64,000 bases of DNA from Alteromonadaceae bacterium Bs31 (GTDB taxonomy: Bacteria; Pseudomonadota; Gammaproteobacteria; Pseudomonadales; Cellvibrionaceae). The translations under genes were made by a program, and so were the position numbers. Of the stretch, positions 24,080 to 34,638 are shown one piece after another. Numbering within the stretch: position 1 is the first letter of the stretch; each line of letters starts with the position of its first letter. The DNA lies in NCBI GenBank assembly GCA_900177435.1, contig FXAI01000004.1, forward strand, positions 186,001 through 250,000. Direction: 5' to 3'. The notes beneath the pieces were generated by a model that was given only the letters and a program-made list of their open reading frames with translations, made no database searches and was not told where the DNA came from.

Positions 24080-24188
24080 ATTGTCTCGATTTAAGCCGGC
24101 ATGGTACATATCCTCTTGTAGGTGTTTTCTTGTACATTAAAAAAACCTTGTTTATCAATAGCTTAAATATTTTAATCTCAGTGATAAT

Positions 24189-24204
24189 TGGCGTAGTTCC
24201 TGCT
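24189..24204 (+). promoter_or_regulatory. Sigma-54 promoter for nifF
   Basis: TGGCGT-AGTTC-CTGCT: GG and GC are ten bases apart; the -12 half has one mismatch to TTGCW. It lies 64 bases before the nifF ATG. Confidence 0.62.
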
Positions 24205-24213
24205 CTTTGTTAA

Positions 24214-24810
<597 letters not shown>

Positions 24811-24851
24811 CTCTATACTTCGGCGAATCAGGAGGCATCAACCATTCAATC

Positions 24852-24880
24852 AAAAAGGGGCCTGAAAAACTGGCCCCTTC
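24852..24880. terminator. Bidirectional terminator between nifF and a small ORF
   Basis: AAGGGGCC, a 9-base loop and GGCCCCTT, with a run of A on the left that would be a U run for minus-strand transcripts. It lies between convergent transcription units. Confidence 0.82.
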
Positions 24881-24885
24881 ACACC

Positions 24886-25002
24886 TTACTTGCATATCTT
24901 GTCGCCATAGTAATTGTCTTTATAATTGCATAGTGTTTCCGCTGTATTTTTTTCTGTGGAGCTATATACCCACTGTTTTACGGTTCGCATTACGTTTTTC
25001 AT
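24886..25002 (-). CDS. Small ORF, 38 aa, strong ribosome binding site
   Basis: On the minus strand ATG (25000-25002) is preceded by AGGAGA at 8 bases, an unusually good site. The frame encodes 38 residues starting MKNVMRTVKQWVYSSTEKN, with two cysteines in the second half, and ends 6 bases before a strong terminator in the same direction. The peptide is basic and soluble-looking. No family recognised. The combination of RBS, ORF and terminator supports a genuine small protein; it could be regulated with nifF or independent of it. Confidence 0.6.
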   Translation of the reverse strand: MKNVMRTVKQWVYSSTEKNTAETLCNYKDNYYGDKICK

Positions 25003-25101
25003 TTCTCTTCTCTCCTTTGTTGAATTTAAGACAAGTGTGCCCCCTGGCTTTAAAAAAGAACATCAGAATTAATAGAATATAACGATAAAAAAAATCGAAA
25101 G

Positions 25102-25998
25102 TCAGCTTTTTTGCAGGGCGCTTTTGAATAGCGTGATGAGTCGTTCAATGCTATTGAGCCCGGAGTATCCGGGGCGCACAATAAAGGCGATGGTACGGTG
25201 TGGGCTGGTTTCGTTTAAGTGGATGGCCCTAAGTTCTTTATAGGGGCTGACAAGTTGTTGCAGTGCCATTTCGGGCACAATTGTCGTTCCCATACCGGCT
25301 GCGACCATCGGCATAATGGTTGTGAGGCTGGTTGCACTTACAGAAAGCTGCTGGCTTCCCCCGGTAAACTTGCAGGCCGCCATGGCATGATCTTTTAGGC
25401 AGTGGCCATCTTTTAGCAACAACAGCGATTCTCTGTTGAATTCCTTGCTGGTGATTTCGTGCCTGCTTGCCAGGCTGTCATTCTTTTGTGTAACCCACAG
25501 AAAATCCTCTTGCCAGAATTCAAAACTCAGTAGTCCTTCAAGCGGAAAGGGAAGAGCCAGAATAGCGGTATCGATATCACCTTTGCGCACCATATCCACC
25601 AGAACGTGGCTCTGATCCTCGATAATCTGTAGCGCCAGTTTTGGGTAAGTCTTAGTCAGTTCCGGCAATATCCTGGGCAGCAGGTATGGCCCTATGGTCG
25701 GGATCACACCGATGCTCATAGGGAAGCTTAGTGGCTCCTTCTGGCTGTCGGCCAGCTGCTTGATATCGGCAAGGGAGTTACTCACCTCTCTTGCCTTATC
25801 GAGAATGTGCTGACCCAGGGGCGTGACCAGTACTTTCTTGTTATCGCGTTCGAATAGCGTTACACCCAGCTGCTTTTCAAGTTCATTTAAGGCATTGCTC
25901 AGGGCAGATTGGGAGATATTGCAGGCTTCTGCGGCCTTTTTGAAGTGGAGGTGCTTTTCCACGGCGAGGGCGTAGATTAGTTGTTTGGTTGAAATCAT
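25102..25998 (-). CDS. oxyR: Peroxide-sensing LysR-type regulator OxyR
   Basis: 298 residues. An N-terminal LysR-type helix-turn-helix (HFKKAAEACNISQSALSNAL) is followed by a regulatory domain with the two redox cysteines in GHCLKDHAMAAC, the disulfide pair of OxyR. It senses H2O2 and activates ahpC and related genes. It is divergent from ahpCF, the standard arrangement. ATG 25998 gives the canonical N-terminus (MISTKQLIYALAVEKHLHFK); a longer in-frame start would run through the operator region. Confidence 0.93.
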   Translation of the reverse strand: MISTKQLIYALAVEKHLHFKKAAEACNISQSALSNALNELEKQLGVTLFERDNKKVLVTPLGQHILDKAREVSNSLADIKQLADSQKEPLSFPMSIGVIPTIGPYLLPRILPELTKTYPKLALQIIEDQSHVLVDMVRKGDIDTAILALPFPLEGLLSFEFWQEDFLWVTQKNDSLASRHEITSKEFNRESLLLLKDGHCLKDHAMAACKFTGGSQQLSVSATSLTTIMPMVAAGMGTTIVPEMALQQLVSPYKELRAIHLNETSPHRTIAFIVRPGYSGLNSIERLITLFKSALQKS

Positions 25999-26049
25999 AA
26001 CGAGACCCAAAGTTTTTGACGCTATCTTACTCCCGCTAATTATAGTCTT

Positions 26050-26079
26050 ATGATCACTTTTATGAATCATAAAGATCAT
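26050..26079. promoter_or_regulatory. Nested palindromes in the oxyR-ahpC intergenic region
   Basis: A perfect 7-1-7 palindrome (TTTATGA-A-TCATAAA, 26059-26073) is flanked by the inverted pair ATGATC (26050) and GATCAT (26074). CTAT and ATAG half-sites at 26022-26045 resemble OxyR contacts. The region probably holds the OxyR operator and both promoters; exact sites are not resolved. Confidence 0.45.
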
Positions 26080-26201
26080 TATATTGAGTTTTATTTGTCG
26101 TCCCTCAGGGCGTAATCTTTCAACTGTTCCGAGTCGATACATCGGTTTCGGAGAAAAACTATTGAGTCTAAGCGCAATTTTAAACCTGAGGAGTTAGTCA
26201 A

Positions 26202-26765
26202 ATGTCCGTACTTAATACCAAAATTAAGCCTTTCAAAGCAGCTGCATTCAAAAACGGTGAATTTATCGAAGTCAGTGATAGCGATTTGGCTGGCAAGTGG
26301 TCTGTATTCTTCTTTTACCCCGCAGATTTCACCTTCGTATGCCCAACGGAGTTGGGAGATGTTGCCGACCACTATGAAGAGTTTCAGTCGCGTGGCGTGG
26401 AAATCTACTCTGTGTCCACCGATACCCACTTTACGCACAAAGCATGGCACGACTCTTCGGACACCATTGGCAAGATCAAATACACCATGATCGGCGACCC
26501 AACCGGTGCTATTACCCGCAACTTTGAAGTGATGCGGGAAGACCAGGGCCTGGCAGACAGGGGGACCTTTGTTGTAGACCCGGAGGGCGTTATTCAAGCC
26601 CTTGAGATTACTGCCGAGGGAATTGGCCGGGATGCTGAAGATTTGTTGAGGAAAGTAAAAGCCGCGCAGTACGTTGCGGCTCACCCTGGCGAAGTATGCC
26701 CAGCCAAATGGAAAGAAGGTGAAGAGACTCTGGCTCCTTCGCTGGATCTGGTTGGCAAAATCTAA
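26202..26765 (+). CDS. ahpC: Alkyl hydroperoxide reductase peroxiredoxin AhpC
   Basis: 187 residues, a typical 2-Cys peroxiredoxin. The peroxidatic Cys47 is in DFTFVCPTE and the resolving cysteine is in GEVCPAKW. It reduces H2O2 and organic peroxides with electrons from AhpF. GAGG upstream of the ATG serves as RBS. It is divergent from oxyR. Confidence 0.96.
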   Translation: MSVLNTKIKPFKAAAFKNGEFIEVSDSDLAGKWSVFFFYPADFTFVCPTELGDVADHYEEFQSRGVEIYSVSTDTHFTHKAWHDSSDTIGKIKYTMIGDPTGAITRNFEVMREDQGLADRGTFVVDPEGVIQALEITAEGIGRDAEDLLRKVKAAQYVAAHPGEVCPAKWKEGEETLAPSLDLVGKI

Positions 26766-26840
26766 TGCACCGAAACACCATGGCAGAGGGCAAAGCCTTC
26801 TGCCATCGATTTTAGAAAATATTTGAGGAGTGGCAGCACC

Positions 26841-28436
26841 ATGTTAAGCAAAGATATTCTCACAGCAGTCAAAAGTTATACCGCCAATATGCAATCGAGT
26901 ATCACCTTGGTTTTGGAGCGGGGCGAGCATGCTAAGCGTGAGGAGCTTGAGGAATTTCTCCATTCGCTGGCCTCTGTATCAGAAAATATTCGTGTTGAGG
27001 TACGCGATAGCGTTGAAGGCTTACGCAGCGCAATGAGCTTTGCCTTGGAAGTGGATGGCAAAATGAGTGGCATAGTGTTCTCTGGCATTCCCAGTGGCCA
27101 CGAATTTAATTCACTTATATTGGCAATTTTGCACAGCTCTGGAACAGCTTTAAAGCTGGATGAAGGTTTAAGAAATATTGTTTCAGCGGTTAAATCACCG
27201 ATGAAATTCGAAGTGTTTGTGAGCCTCAGTTGCCACAATTGTCCGGATGTTGTTCAGGCTTTAAACCAGTTTGCCATACTAAACGAAAATATTTCTTCAG
27301 AAATGATTGACGGTGGTGTTTTTCCGGAATTGATTGCTGAAAGAGATATTCAAGGAGTACCCAGTGTTTACTTGAATGGCGAGTTATTCGCTAATGGTAA
27401 AGTAGAGACCGGCGGTCTTATCGATAAGTTATTGGAGAAGAATCCTGCTGCGCTTGAGGAGCTGAAGTCGGAAGCCTTGCCGCTGCAGGATGTGGTGGTG
27501 GTCGGTGGCGGGCCTGCCGGAGTAGCGGCCGCAATTTACAGTGCACGAAAAGGCTTAAAAGTCACCATCGTTGCAGACCGCTTGGGCGGGCAGGTTAAAG
27601 ATACCATGGGTATAGAAAACTTAATCTCTGTAGCTAAAACTACAGGACCCGAACTCACGGGTGCACTCCAGGCGCATATGAATGAATATGATATAACTGT
27701 TAAAGAGCACCTGCGTGTACGTGAAATTGAGAAAGGGCACATAAAGAAAATCACCTTGTCCTCGGGAGAGGTGATAAGTACCAAAGCGCTAATTGTTGCC
27801 ACGGGCGCAAAATGGCGTGAGCTCGGTGTACCTGGAGAGAAAGAAAACATTGGCAACGGGGTGGCGTACTGCCCTCATTGCGATGGTCCTTTCTTTAAAG
27901 GCAAAGATGTTGCGGTGATAGGTGGTGGTAATTCTGGTATAGAAGCAGCCTTAGATCTTGCTGGCATTGTTAGATCCGTGACGGTATTTGAATTTTTACC
28001 AGAACTAAAAGCCGATCAGGTTTTGGTGCAGCAAGCCCTGGCGCGAGACAATATCACTATTCACAAAAATGTGGCCACCAAGCAGATACTGGCCAGTGAC
28101 GGTAAAGTATCGGGCATTGAATACCAGAGTCGCGAGACTGGCGAGCTGGCCAGCGTGGATCTGGAAGGGGTGTTTATTCAAATCGGCCTGGTGCCCAACA
28201 GCACTTTTGTTGCTGATTTACTTGAACGTAGCCAATACGGCGAAATTGTTGTAAACGAGCGCTGTGAAACGTCTGAACCTGGCATATTTGCTGCCGGCGA
28301 TGTGACTACCGTACCCTATAAGCAAATTGTTATTGCTATGGGGGAGGGTTCCAAGGCCTCTCTATCGGCATTTGAGTACTTGCTAATGAAGCATTCGGAG
28401 ACAGAAGCAAGAGAGGAGTCGCTGAGCGAAGCTTGA
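26841..28436 (+). CDS. ahpF: Alkyl hydroperoxide reductase flavoprotein AhpF
   Basis: 531 residues: an N-terminal double thioredoxin-fold domain with CHNC, an FAD-binding segment ([20 protein letters not shown]), the redox-active pair CPHC and an NAD-binding segment ([19 protein letters not shown]). It passes electrons from NADH to AhpC. ATG 26841 gives the usual MLSKDIL-type start. A terminator follows. Confidence 0.95.
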   Translation: MLSKDILTAVKSYTANMQSSITLVLERGEHAKREELEEFLHSLASVSENIRVEVRDSVEGLRSAMSFALEVDGKMSGIVFSGIPSGHEFNSLILAILHSSGTALKLDEGLRNIVSAVKSPMKFEVFVSLSCHNCPDVVQALNQFAILNENISSEMIDGGVFPELIAERDIQGVPSVYLNGELFANGKVETGGLIDKLLEKNPAALEELKSEALPLQDVVVVGGGPAGVAAAIYSARKGLKVTIVADRLGGQVKDTMGIENLISVAKTTGPELTGALQAHMNEYDITVKEHLRVREIEKGHIKKITLSSGEVISTKALIVATGAKWRELGVPGEKENIGNGVAYCPHCDGPFFKGKDVAVIGGGNSGIEAALDLAGIVRSVTVFEFLPELKADQVLVQQALARDNITIHKNVATKQILASDGKVSGIEYQSRETGELASVDLEGVFIQIGLVPNSTFVADLLERSQYGEIVVNERCETSEPGIFAAGDVTTVPYKQIVIAMGEGSKASLSAFEYLLMKHSETEAREESLSEA

Positions 28437-28462
28437 GTGCAGGCTCTGCCTATAAAACCTTA

Positions 28463-28492
28463 AAGCCAGCACATCTAGTGCTGGCTTTTTTG
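28463..28492 (+). terminator. Rho-independent terminator after ahpF
   Basis: AAGCCAGCAC, a 5-base loop and GTGCTGGCTT followed by T residues. Confidence 0.88.
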
Positions 28493-28619
28493 TTTCTTAC
28501 ACAAGCTTTTTTATTCGATTTGCACGCATTTTAAGGAAATAGTACGGTCTTAGACGCGTTTATTCGCTGTGTTATCCTAAACTGAGTAGGATGGTAAAAA
28601 GGAACACAACTAACTGGTT

Positions 28620-31130
28620 ATGGTTATGTTAAACAACGCTCAGATCTTGGTTGTTAGTAGAAACGGAAATTTACTCGGTGAAGTGCAAAAGTACCTTGGC
28701 GACGGAGGCTTCCACTCAGTAATTACTGCGCGCTCCTCTCAGGCTGCACTGGGTATCTTGCGCAACAACCGTGTGGATATGCTCATATCCTCCCTGGACC
28801 TTGAGGACATGGATGGTTGGCGCCTAGCACGACTTGTGCGATGCGGTGCCTTACATTGTTCTGCCAACTTGCCAATACTCATGCTCACGGAAGTGTGGTG
28901 CCAACGTGTTGCCGAAGTCACTGCGCGAGAGTATGGCGTCAACAGGCTCTTACCCATTTCCGCGCTGCATGAATTGGTGAGCACAGTCTCACGGTGCCTG
29001 AAAGGCGAGTTTGTCCCCCATAAAAAACCCCGTTTACTGGTGATTGAAGACGCAAAAGATACCGCCGATTTAGTAAAGCGTGTATTGGACCGGCTTTATC
29101 AAGTCGACCTGGTGGATAACGGTGAAGACGGACTGCGGCTATGGCGCAGGTATCAGCATAGTCTGGTGCTTCTGGATTACATGCTGCCAAATATATCCGG
29201 CAAAGAAATTCTCAAAAAAATTATTGCAGAAAAGCCCGACCAGGCCGTTGTAATGATGACTGCGCATTCATCTGGCGAGCTTGCAGAGGAAGTAATGTTG
29301 CTGGGGGCAACGGATTTTTTATCAAAACCTTTTCGTACCGAGCAACTGAGAAAGGTGTGCGAACTTGCCGTAAGGCGGGAAGATTTTTTGCAGAGCAACC
29401 AGCAGTTCGCAGAGAAAGTCTGTTCCCTTGAGGAAAGCGAGCAGGCTTACAGAAAAATGTATGAAACGCACCAGCAGTTGCTTCACAACCTGCAAACAGT
29501 TGTGATGGAGCTGGATGGAGAAAACCGACTGACCTTCCTGAACTACCCATGGAAAGTGTTAATGGGCTACGAGGTAGAGGAGTGCATCGGTAAACAGTTA
29601 AAAGATTATTTACCTCCGGACGATGGCGCAGCTAGTGCCAACCTCGAAAGTAGCCTCAACGATGTATGGTCCGAACTGGTTCCACACCATGAGCTGGAGC
29701 TTTGCCTGCTGGATAAAGAAGGGCAAAAACTGTGGGCCCAAATGAAGGTTCGCCGCTCGTCCCACAATGAGCAGGCCAGCCTGACGATCTGCCTGGATAA
29801 TATAACCAAGCGCAAAGAAGCTCAGGAGCAGCTTGAATACCTGGCAATGCATGACTCGCTCACGGGGCTGTTCAACCGGCGTTACTTCGAAGAGTCGTTG
29901 CGGCATATTTACGCGGACGCTATCCGCAACAAGCGCAAGCATGGCCTTATCTATATTGACTTGGATTTCTTTAAAATTATTAATGACACCTTCGGACATC
30001 AGGAAGGGGATGAAGTGCTTCGGCAAATTTCCAACTTAATGAGTCGGCGAGTGCGGGCAAGCGATTTATTGTGTCGTTTAGGAGGGGATGAGTACGCCCT
30101 TTTGGTTCATGATGTGAATGAAAAAGTCCTTTATGAAATTGCGCAAGAGCTGCAGATTATTATCAACGATTTTACCTACCAGGCAAAAGGGCACAGGGTA
30201 AACCTGGGTTGCAGTGCGGGCTTGGCCGTTATTGACGGTGCAGCCAGTTGCGCCGAAGAGTACCTGATGCAAGCCGATATAGCGCTGTATGTTGCCAAAG
30301 GGCGTGGGCGCAATATTATTCATCAATATGATGAAGAGGATAACGAAAGTGAAGAGCTGAGAAGCCGAATCAATTGGACCCAGCAGGTTCGCAGTGCGAT
30401 CATTGATAATCGGGTAATATTGCATTATCAGCCGGTTATTGATTGCAGTGTTAACGACGTAGCTTATTACGAAGCCCTGGTTCGTATGGTGGATGAAAGT
30501 GGAAAAATAATATTTCCCAACAGCTTTATTCCCGCATTGGAAAATACCGGTGAGATGCATTTGCTGGATCGCTGGATTGTAAAGCTTGCGGTAGCGAACC
30601 TGGCAGAAAACCCCAATTTAAAACGTATTGCAATTAATTTGTCTGCTCAAGCTTTTAAAGATGAAAATCTGGTGCCGGTAATAAAAGAAGCATTGTCGGC
30701 ACACCTTGTCGACCCGGCAGCTATCACTTTTGAACTGACAGAAAGTGCCAGTTTATTTAATTTAAATGTCACTAAGCGTGTTATCGCGGAGTTGCATGCT
30801 ATCGGCTGTACCTTTGCAATAGATGATTTTGGTTCTGGCTTTAGCAGCTTCTCGTATCTCAAAGAGCTGCCTGCCGATTATATAAAACTGGATGGTTCAT
30901 TTATCCGGCAGCTCCACAAAGACGATGTAGACAAAGCGCTGGTGAGGTCGCTGATTCAGGTTGTACAGGCTCTTGGGAAAAAGGCCGTTGCAGAATTTGT
31001 GGAAAATGAGGAAATACTTCAGATTCTCAATGATTTCGGTGTGGATATGGTTCAGGGCTACCATATCGGTCGCCCAATGCCCCTGGAAGACATTTATCAG
31101 CGAGAAAAGACCTTCAGAGAGTATATTTGA
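28620..31130 (+). CDS. REC-REC-PAS-GGDEF-EAL cyclic-di-GMP signalling protein
   Basis: 836 residues. The first receiver-like domain (about 7-130) has Ser where the phospho-Asp should be (MLISSLDLEDMDGW). The second (about 138-255) keeps it (HSLVLLDYMLPNISG). A PAS domain follows (about 285-400). The GGDEF domain has an active-looking RLGGDEYALL and an RxxD inhibitory site five residues before it (RASD). The EAL domain has YYEALVRM and DDFGSGFSSFSYL. The protein could both make and degrade c-di-GMP under phosphorelay control. No membrane segment. The start could be ATG 28626. It lies opposite a hybrid histidine kinase, a possible partner. Confidence 0.9.
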   Translation: MVMLNNAQILVVSRNGNLLGEVQKYLGDGGFHSVITARSSQAALGILRNNRVDMLISSLDLEDMDGWRLARLVRCGALHCSANLPILMLTEVWCQRVAEVTAREYGVNRLLPISALHELVSTVSRCLKGEFVPHKKPRLLVIEDAKDTADLVKRVLDRLYQVDLVDNGEDGLRLWRRYQHSLVLLDYMLPNISGKEILKKIIAEKPDQAVVMMTAHSSGELAEEVMLLGATDFLSKPFRTEQLRKVCELAVRREDFLQSNQQFAEKVCSLEESEQAYRKMYETHQQLLHNLQTVVMELDGENRLTFLNYPWKVLMGYEVEECIGKQLKDYLPPDDGAASANLESSLNDVWSELVPHHELELCLLDKEGQKLWAQMKVRRSSHNEQASLTICLDNITKRKEAQEQLEYLAMHDSLTGLFNRRYFEESLRHIYADAIRNKRKHGLIYIDLDFFKIINDTFGHQEGDEVLRQISNLMSRRVRASDLLCRLGGDEYALLVHDVNEKVLYEIAQELQIIINDFTYQAKGHRVNLGCSAGLAVIDGAASCAEEYLMQADIALYVAKGRGRNIIHQYDEEDNESEELRSRINWTQQVRSAIIDNRVILHYQPVIDCSVNDVAYYEALVRMVDESGKIIFPNSFIPALENTGEMHLLDRWIVKLAVANLAENPNLKRIAINLSAQAFKDENLVPVIKEALSAHLVDPAAITFELTESASLFNLNVTKRVIAELHAIGCTFAIDDFGSGFSSFSYLKELPADYIKLDGSFIRQLHKDDVDKALVRSLIQVVQALGKKAVAEFVENEEILQILNDFGVDMVQGYHIGRPMPLEDIYQREKTFREYI

Positions 31131-31321
31131 GCGATAGTTGCGTGAACCAACATCCTGCCAGTGGTTCTTGAGGACAAAAGAGTAATTGCCAAAGCGTTCA
31201 GAGTACGGCGAGCAAGCGCAGAAATACGGAAGAATAGATAGTAGAGCTATATCAAAAATTATCAACGCAGGGCTGGATCTTTTGACGAAGCGAATGTTTG
31301 CACCGTTTTGCGCATGGCGCA

Positions 31322-33631
31322 CTAGCTTGTAATACTGAGCTCGCTTGTTAGTTTTTCAACCGCAAGCTTAAGTGCGGTGCGGGCGACGGGTTTAGTCAGG
31401 AATTCATCTGCACCGTATTGTTTGCCCCGCTGTCTGTCGTCGATGATAGAGGCGACGATAATTGGGATATCACATAAATGTGTATCTTCTTTTATCTTCT
31501 TAAAGAGTTCCCACCCGTGCATATCCGGCAGCAGCAGGTCTAAGGTAATGAGGTCGGGAACCACTTCTTTAGCCAAGCTTAAGCCTTCATCAGCATTTAT
31601 AGCGGTATAAACGGAGTAGTTCGCTTTTCTGAGGGTTCTTGACATTATGTTCAAGTATTCCGTGTCGTCGTCAACCATCAGAATGGTAATACTTTCATTT
31701 GCTTTACTGGAGGGAAGCTCAGTTTCGATCTCTAAAGCTTCATACTTATACTCTGGCTTATCTTTTTCTATGGCCAGCGAGGTATCAATGGGAAGAGGGA
31801 TGTTTACAATAAAAGTTGTTCCCATATTTACCTCACTATGCACATCAATTTTACCGCCCATAAGCTCAGCAAATTGCTTGCTTATCGCAAGCCCCAGCCC
31901 GCTTCCTTGATGACGTCGCGTAGTAGAGCTATCTGCCTGTTGAAAACGGTCAAATACAAAGGGAAGCTGATCTTCACTTATGCCCGCGCCGGTATCTTGA
32001 ACAGAGATATACAAGTGCTTCTCTCTGTGTTCGACAATGAGCTTCACCAAACCGGAATTGGTAAATTTACAGGCATTGCTTAGCAGGTTAAGAATGATGT
32101 GCAGTAGCTTCTCACCATCTGCAACGGCCAAGGTTTTTCCGTTATCGGATTGATGATGCAGTTCCAGGTTTTTTACTTCAAATTGCGGGCGAACATTGGC
32201 GACCGCATCGTTTACCAGTACGGACAGGTCCACAGGGCTAAGGTGGAGGTCCATTTGACCAGACTCGATTTTGGCAAGGTCGAGAACACCATTGATCAGT
32301 CGTAAGAGCCGCTCACTGTTATTGACAACACGATTTAAGTCCTTGGTATATATATCCAGGCCTTCCAGCTTTAACTCTTCAATTACGACATCTGTATAGC
32401 CAATTACCGCCTGCAAGGGAGTGCGAAGCTCGTGGCTCATGAGTGAGAGAAATTCGCTCTTTGCCTGGTTCGCCTCTTCTGCTCTCACCTTGGCAGAGGA
32501 AAGCTTGTCTCGCGCAACTTTCAGGTCTCTTCTCTGCTCCTCCAGGCGCTCGGCGTCGTGCTTTTTAGTAACGTATGCCCAGGCTGCTACAACAATTAAA
32601 ATAATTCCGAGGAAAACCAGAGCGATTAAATTGTTAACCATTAGCTCCTGGGTTTCTATTGTGGTATCTAACTCTATAATTTTGGATTTTTGCTTAATCA
32701 GAGTCTGATTAAGTTCGTCCAGTGCAAGCTCTCTCTCCGAGATCTTCTTGCCAATGCCGTCTAGCATTGACTGATTGTTACTAAGGTCCTGGGCGGTTGA
32801 TGTGAGCTCATTTTCCAGGCGTCTGCGTTCGGCGTGAGTTGCTTCTAGGCTAGCATTCTGTTTACTAATTTGCTCGTTTTGTGCCTTCAGTTGTTGCTCG
32901 TTTTGCGCGATGGTGTTTTTAAGTCTTAGCAAGTTTTTATTGAGGCTATTGTTATCCTGCTGAAGGTTTTTTACACCCATTTCCACTTGGTTTAACTTGG
33001 ATTCACGCTCTCTAAGACGTTGCTGCATTTTAATAAGGGAAGCCTGGCCCTCTTTAAAAAGCTGAGCGACATCAATTTCGCTGCCCCCGTGGAGAATAAT
33101 GTTGGGGTGTACTTTAAGGCCTTGAGCGATAATGTTGGCTTTATTGACCTCGAAGCGGATGCGGTTTTCTGAGGTGGAATACAGGTTGATCATTACCATT
33201 TGTTTATCAGTCACATTGGAGCTGACTAACAGTACGGGTTTTATGTCGATATCTTTATAGCTTTGCTCAAGTTGTTCCGTTTCTATCTCACCCAAATATA
33301 CCAGCTGAAAGTCCGTTAGTGCCTGAGCATTGCTTACCCGGCTGACGGAAATCGGAATACCGTTGATTTTGGTGCCGGAGAAGTGTGACTGTAGCTGGTT
33401 TACCAGATTGGGATCATTTGATTGGTACACGCCAAGTTTGATTTGCTTAAGCTTTTCCTGCTCAGGCCAGCGTATGTTTTTAATGAAATTATATAGATAG
33501 GACGCTGTGATCTGGTCTTTGCTAAGGCTTTGAGCAATAGACGAGGGGCTGCCGAGCATAAGTAGCAGGCCTGATAGCAATATCAGGCTTAACAATGCGC
33601 TGGTGCAGCTTGGAGGTATCATCTTGCGCAT
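31322..33631 (-). CDS. YfiR-domain hybrid sensor histidine kinase/receiver
   Basis: 769 residues: signal-anchor-like N-terminus; periplasmic YfiR-type (DUF4154) domain, about 35-180; long coiled coil, about 200-335; one transmembrane helix (LIALVFLGIILIVVAAWAYV); HisKA with SHELRTPLQAVIGY; HATPase (NLLSNACKF, DTGAGIS, GSGLGLAISK); C-terminal receiver with LDLLLPDMHGW. ATG 33631 is chosen because AGGGA lies 7 bases upstream. YfiR normally is a separate periplasmic repressor of the YfiN cyclase; here it is fused to a kinase. The neighbouring GGDEF-EAL protein is convergent and may share the pathway. Confidence 0.88.
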   Translation of the reverse strand: MRKMIPPSCTSALLSLILLSGLLLMLGSPSSIAQSLSKDQITASYLYNFIKNIRWPEQEKLKQIKLGVYQSNDPNLVNQLQSHFSGTKINGIPISVSRVSNAQALTDFQLVYLGEIETEQLEQSYKDIDIKPVLLVSSNVTDKQMVMINLYSTSENRIRFEVNKANIIAQGLKVHPNIILHGGSEIDVAQLFKEGQASLIKMQQRLRERESKLNQVEMGVKNLQQDNNSLNKNLLRLKNTIAQNEQQLKAQNEQISKQNASLEATHAERRRLENELTSTAQDLSNNQSMLDGIGKKISERELALDELNQTLIKQKSKIIELDTTIETQELMVNNLIALVFLGIILIVVAAWAYVTKKHDAERLEEQRRDLKVARDKLSSAKVRAEEANQAKSEFLSLMSHELRTPLQAVIGYTDVVIEELKLEGLDIYTKDLNRVVNNSERLLRLINGVLDLAKIESGQMDLHLSPVDLSVLVNDAVANVRPQFEVKNLELHHQSDNGKTLAVADGEKLLHIILNLLSNACKFTNSGLVKLIVEHREKHLYISVQDTGAGISEDQLPFVFDRFQQADSSTTRRHQGSGLGLAISKQFAELMGGKIDVHSEVNMGTTFIVNIPLPIDTSLAIEKDKPEYKYEALEIETELPSSKANESITILMVDDDTEYLNIMSRTLRKANYSVYTAINADEGLSLAKEVVPDLITLDLLLPDMHGWELFKKIKEDTHLCDIPIIVASIIDDRQRGKQYGADEFLTKPVARTALKLAVEKLTSELSITS

Positions 33632-33843
33632 ACACAATTCCCTGGGTGTGACCGATGATAATGTTAATTGTAGCTTCTTGAGCGCCGCTTGGAGCGGCTA
33701 AAACTGGGTTGAGCAGATAGTGTTTGTCTGTCATCAAGCGTCGTGCAAGGCCCTGGCGGGCCAGTATATGCTAAGCACTATTAATCTTATTTCCGAAAAG
33801 ACTAAGTGGTGAAACAGCCTATTGTGCTTGTCGATGGCTTAAT

Positions 33844-34335
33844 CTAGTTTTGAGTTTGTTTCACTTTATCCAGGTAACCCATGGCAAAGGCGGAACCAAC
33901 AAAGGTAAGGTGTAAAATAACGTACCATTTTAATTTATCTTCGTCGATACTGGGTACCGCCATAAATACTTTAAGTAGGTGAATGGAGGATATTGCTACG
34001 ATTGAAGCCGCTATTTTAGCTTTTAAAGAGGACGAGTCCATTTTACCCAGCCAAACCAGTTTTTCTTCCCCTTCAATATCCAGTTGGCTAACAAAATTTT
34101 CGTAGCCGCTCATCATTACCATCATGAGCAAGCCTCCCACCATGGCCATGTCTATTAGAGAAAGCACAACCAGAATCATATCGGCCTCTTTCATCTGCCA
34201 GACATGCACTAGTAGATGGAAAAGCTCATGAAAGAACTTTATGCCAAGCGCGACTACCGCAAGGCTGAGCCCAAGGTATATGGGGGCAAGTACCCAGCGA
34301 GAGCGGTACATCACGGTTTCTACTATCTTTTCCAC
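33844..34335 (-). CDS. YqhA/UPF0114 inner-membrane protein
   Basis: 163 residues of the UPF0114 (YqhA) family: [20 protein letters not shown], the hydrophobic segment [20 protein letters not shown] and a C-terminal membrane segment, three to four helices in all. GTG 34335 is chosen because GGAG lies 5 bases before it and it gives the canonical family start; an earlier TTG would add nine residues. Function unknown in the family. Confidence 0.85.
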   Translation of the reverse strand: MEKIVETVMYRSRWVLAPIYLGLSLAVVALGIKFFHELFHLLVHVWQMKEADMILVVLSLIDMAMVGGLLMMVMMSGYENFVSQLDIEGEEKLVWLGKMDSSSLKAKIAASIVAISSIHLLKVFMAVPSIDEDKLKWYVILHLTFVGSAFAMGYLDKVKQTQN

Positions 34336-34590
34336 GGTGTCTCCAAATAATACAGTTTTCAAACAGCGCTATTTTATATGTTCTGGGTGGTACAAATTCA
34401 AGCGATAACAACGAATTATTTCCAAGTTAGCGTCTCTGGCGCGCATTTCTTTGTGTGTTTAGGGTGAATAGAATCTGACGGCTGAGTGACGAGTACTTCT
34501 TAGGAGCTGACTATTAACAGACTGTTTGAGAGAAGATAGGTGTGAAATTTGGGAGAAGAGATTTCTAAAAAGGAGGGGAAATGTTAGGCA

Positions 34591-34620
34591 TAAAAAAAGC
34601 AAGCCTCAATAGCTTGCTTT
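34591..34620 (-). terminator. Rho-independent terminator of the cold-shock gene
   Basis: On the minus strand, AAAGCAAGC, a 7-base loop and GCTTGCTTT, running into a U-rich stretch. Confidence 0.85.
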
Positions 34621-34638
34621 CATTGTTAGCTCTAAGCC

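Noticed and set aside
30897-31322. Minus-strand ORF of 141 codons
   Set aside because: Mostly antisense to the EAL domain; no RBS and no recognisable features.
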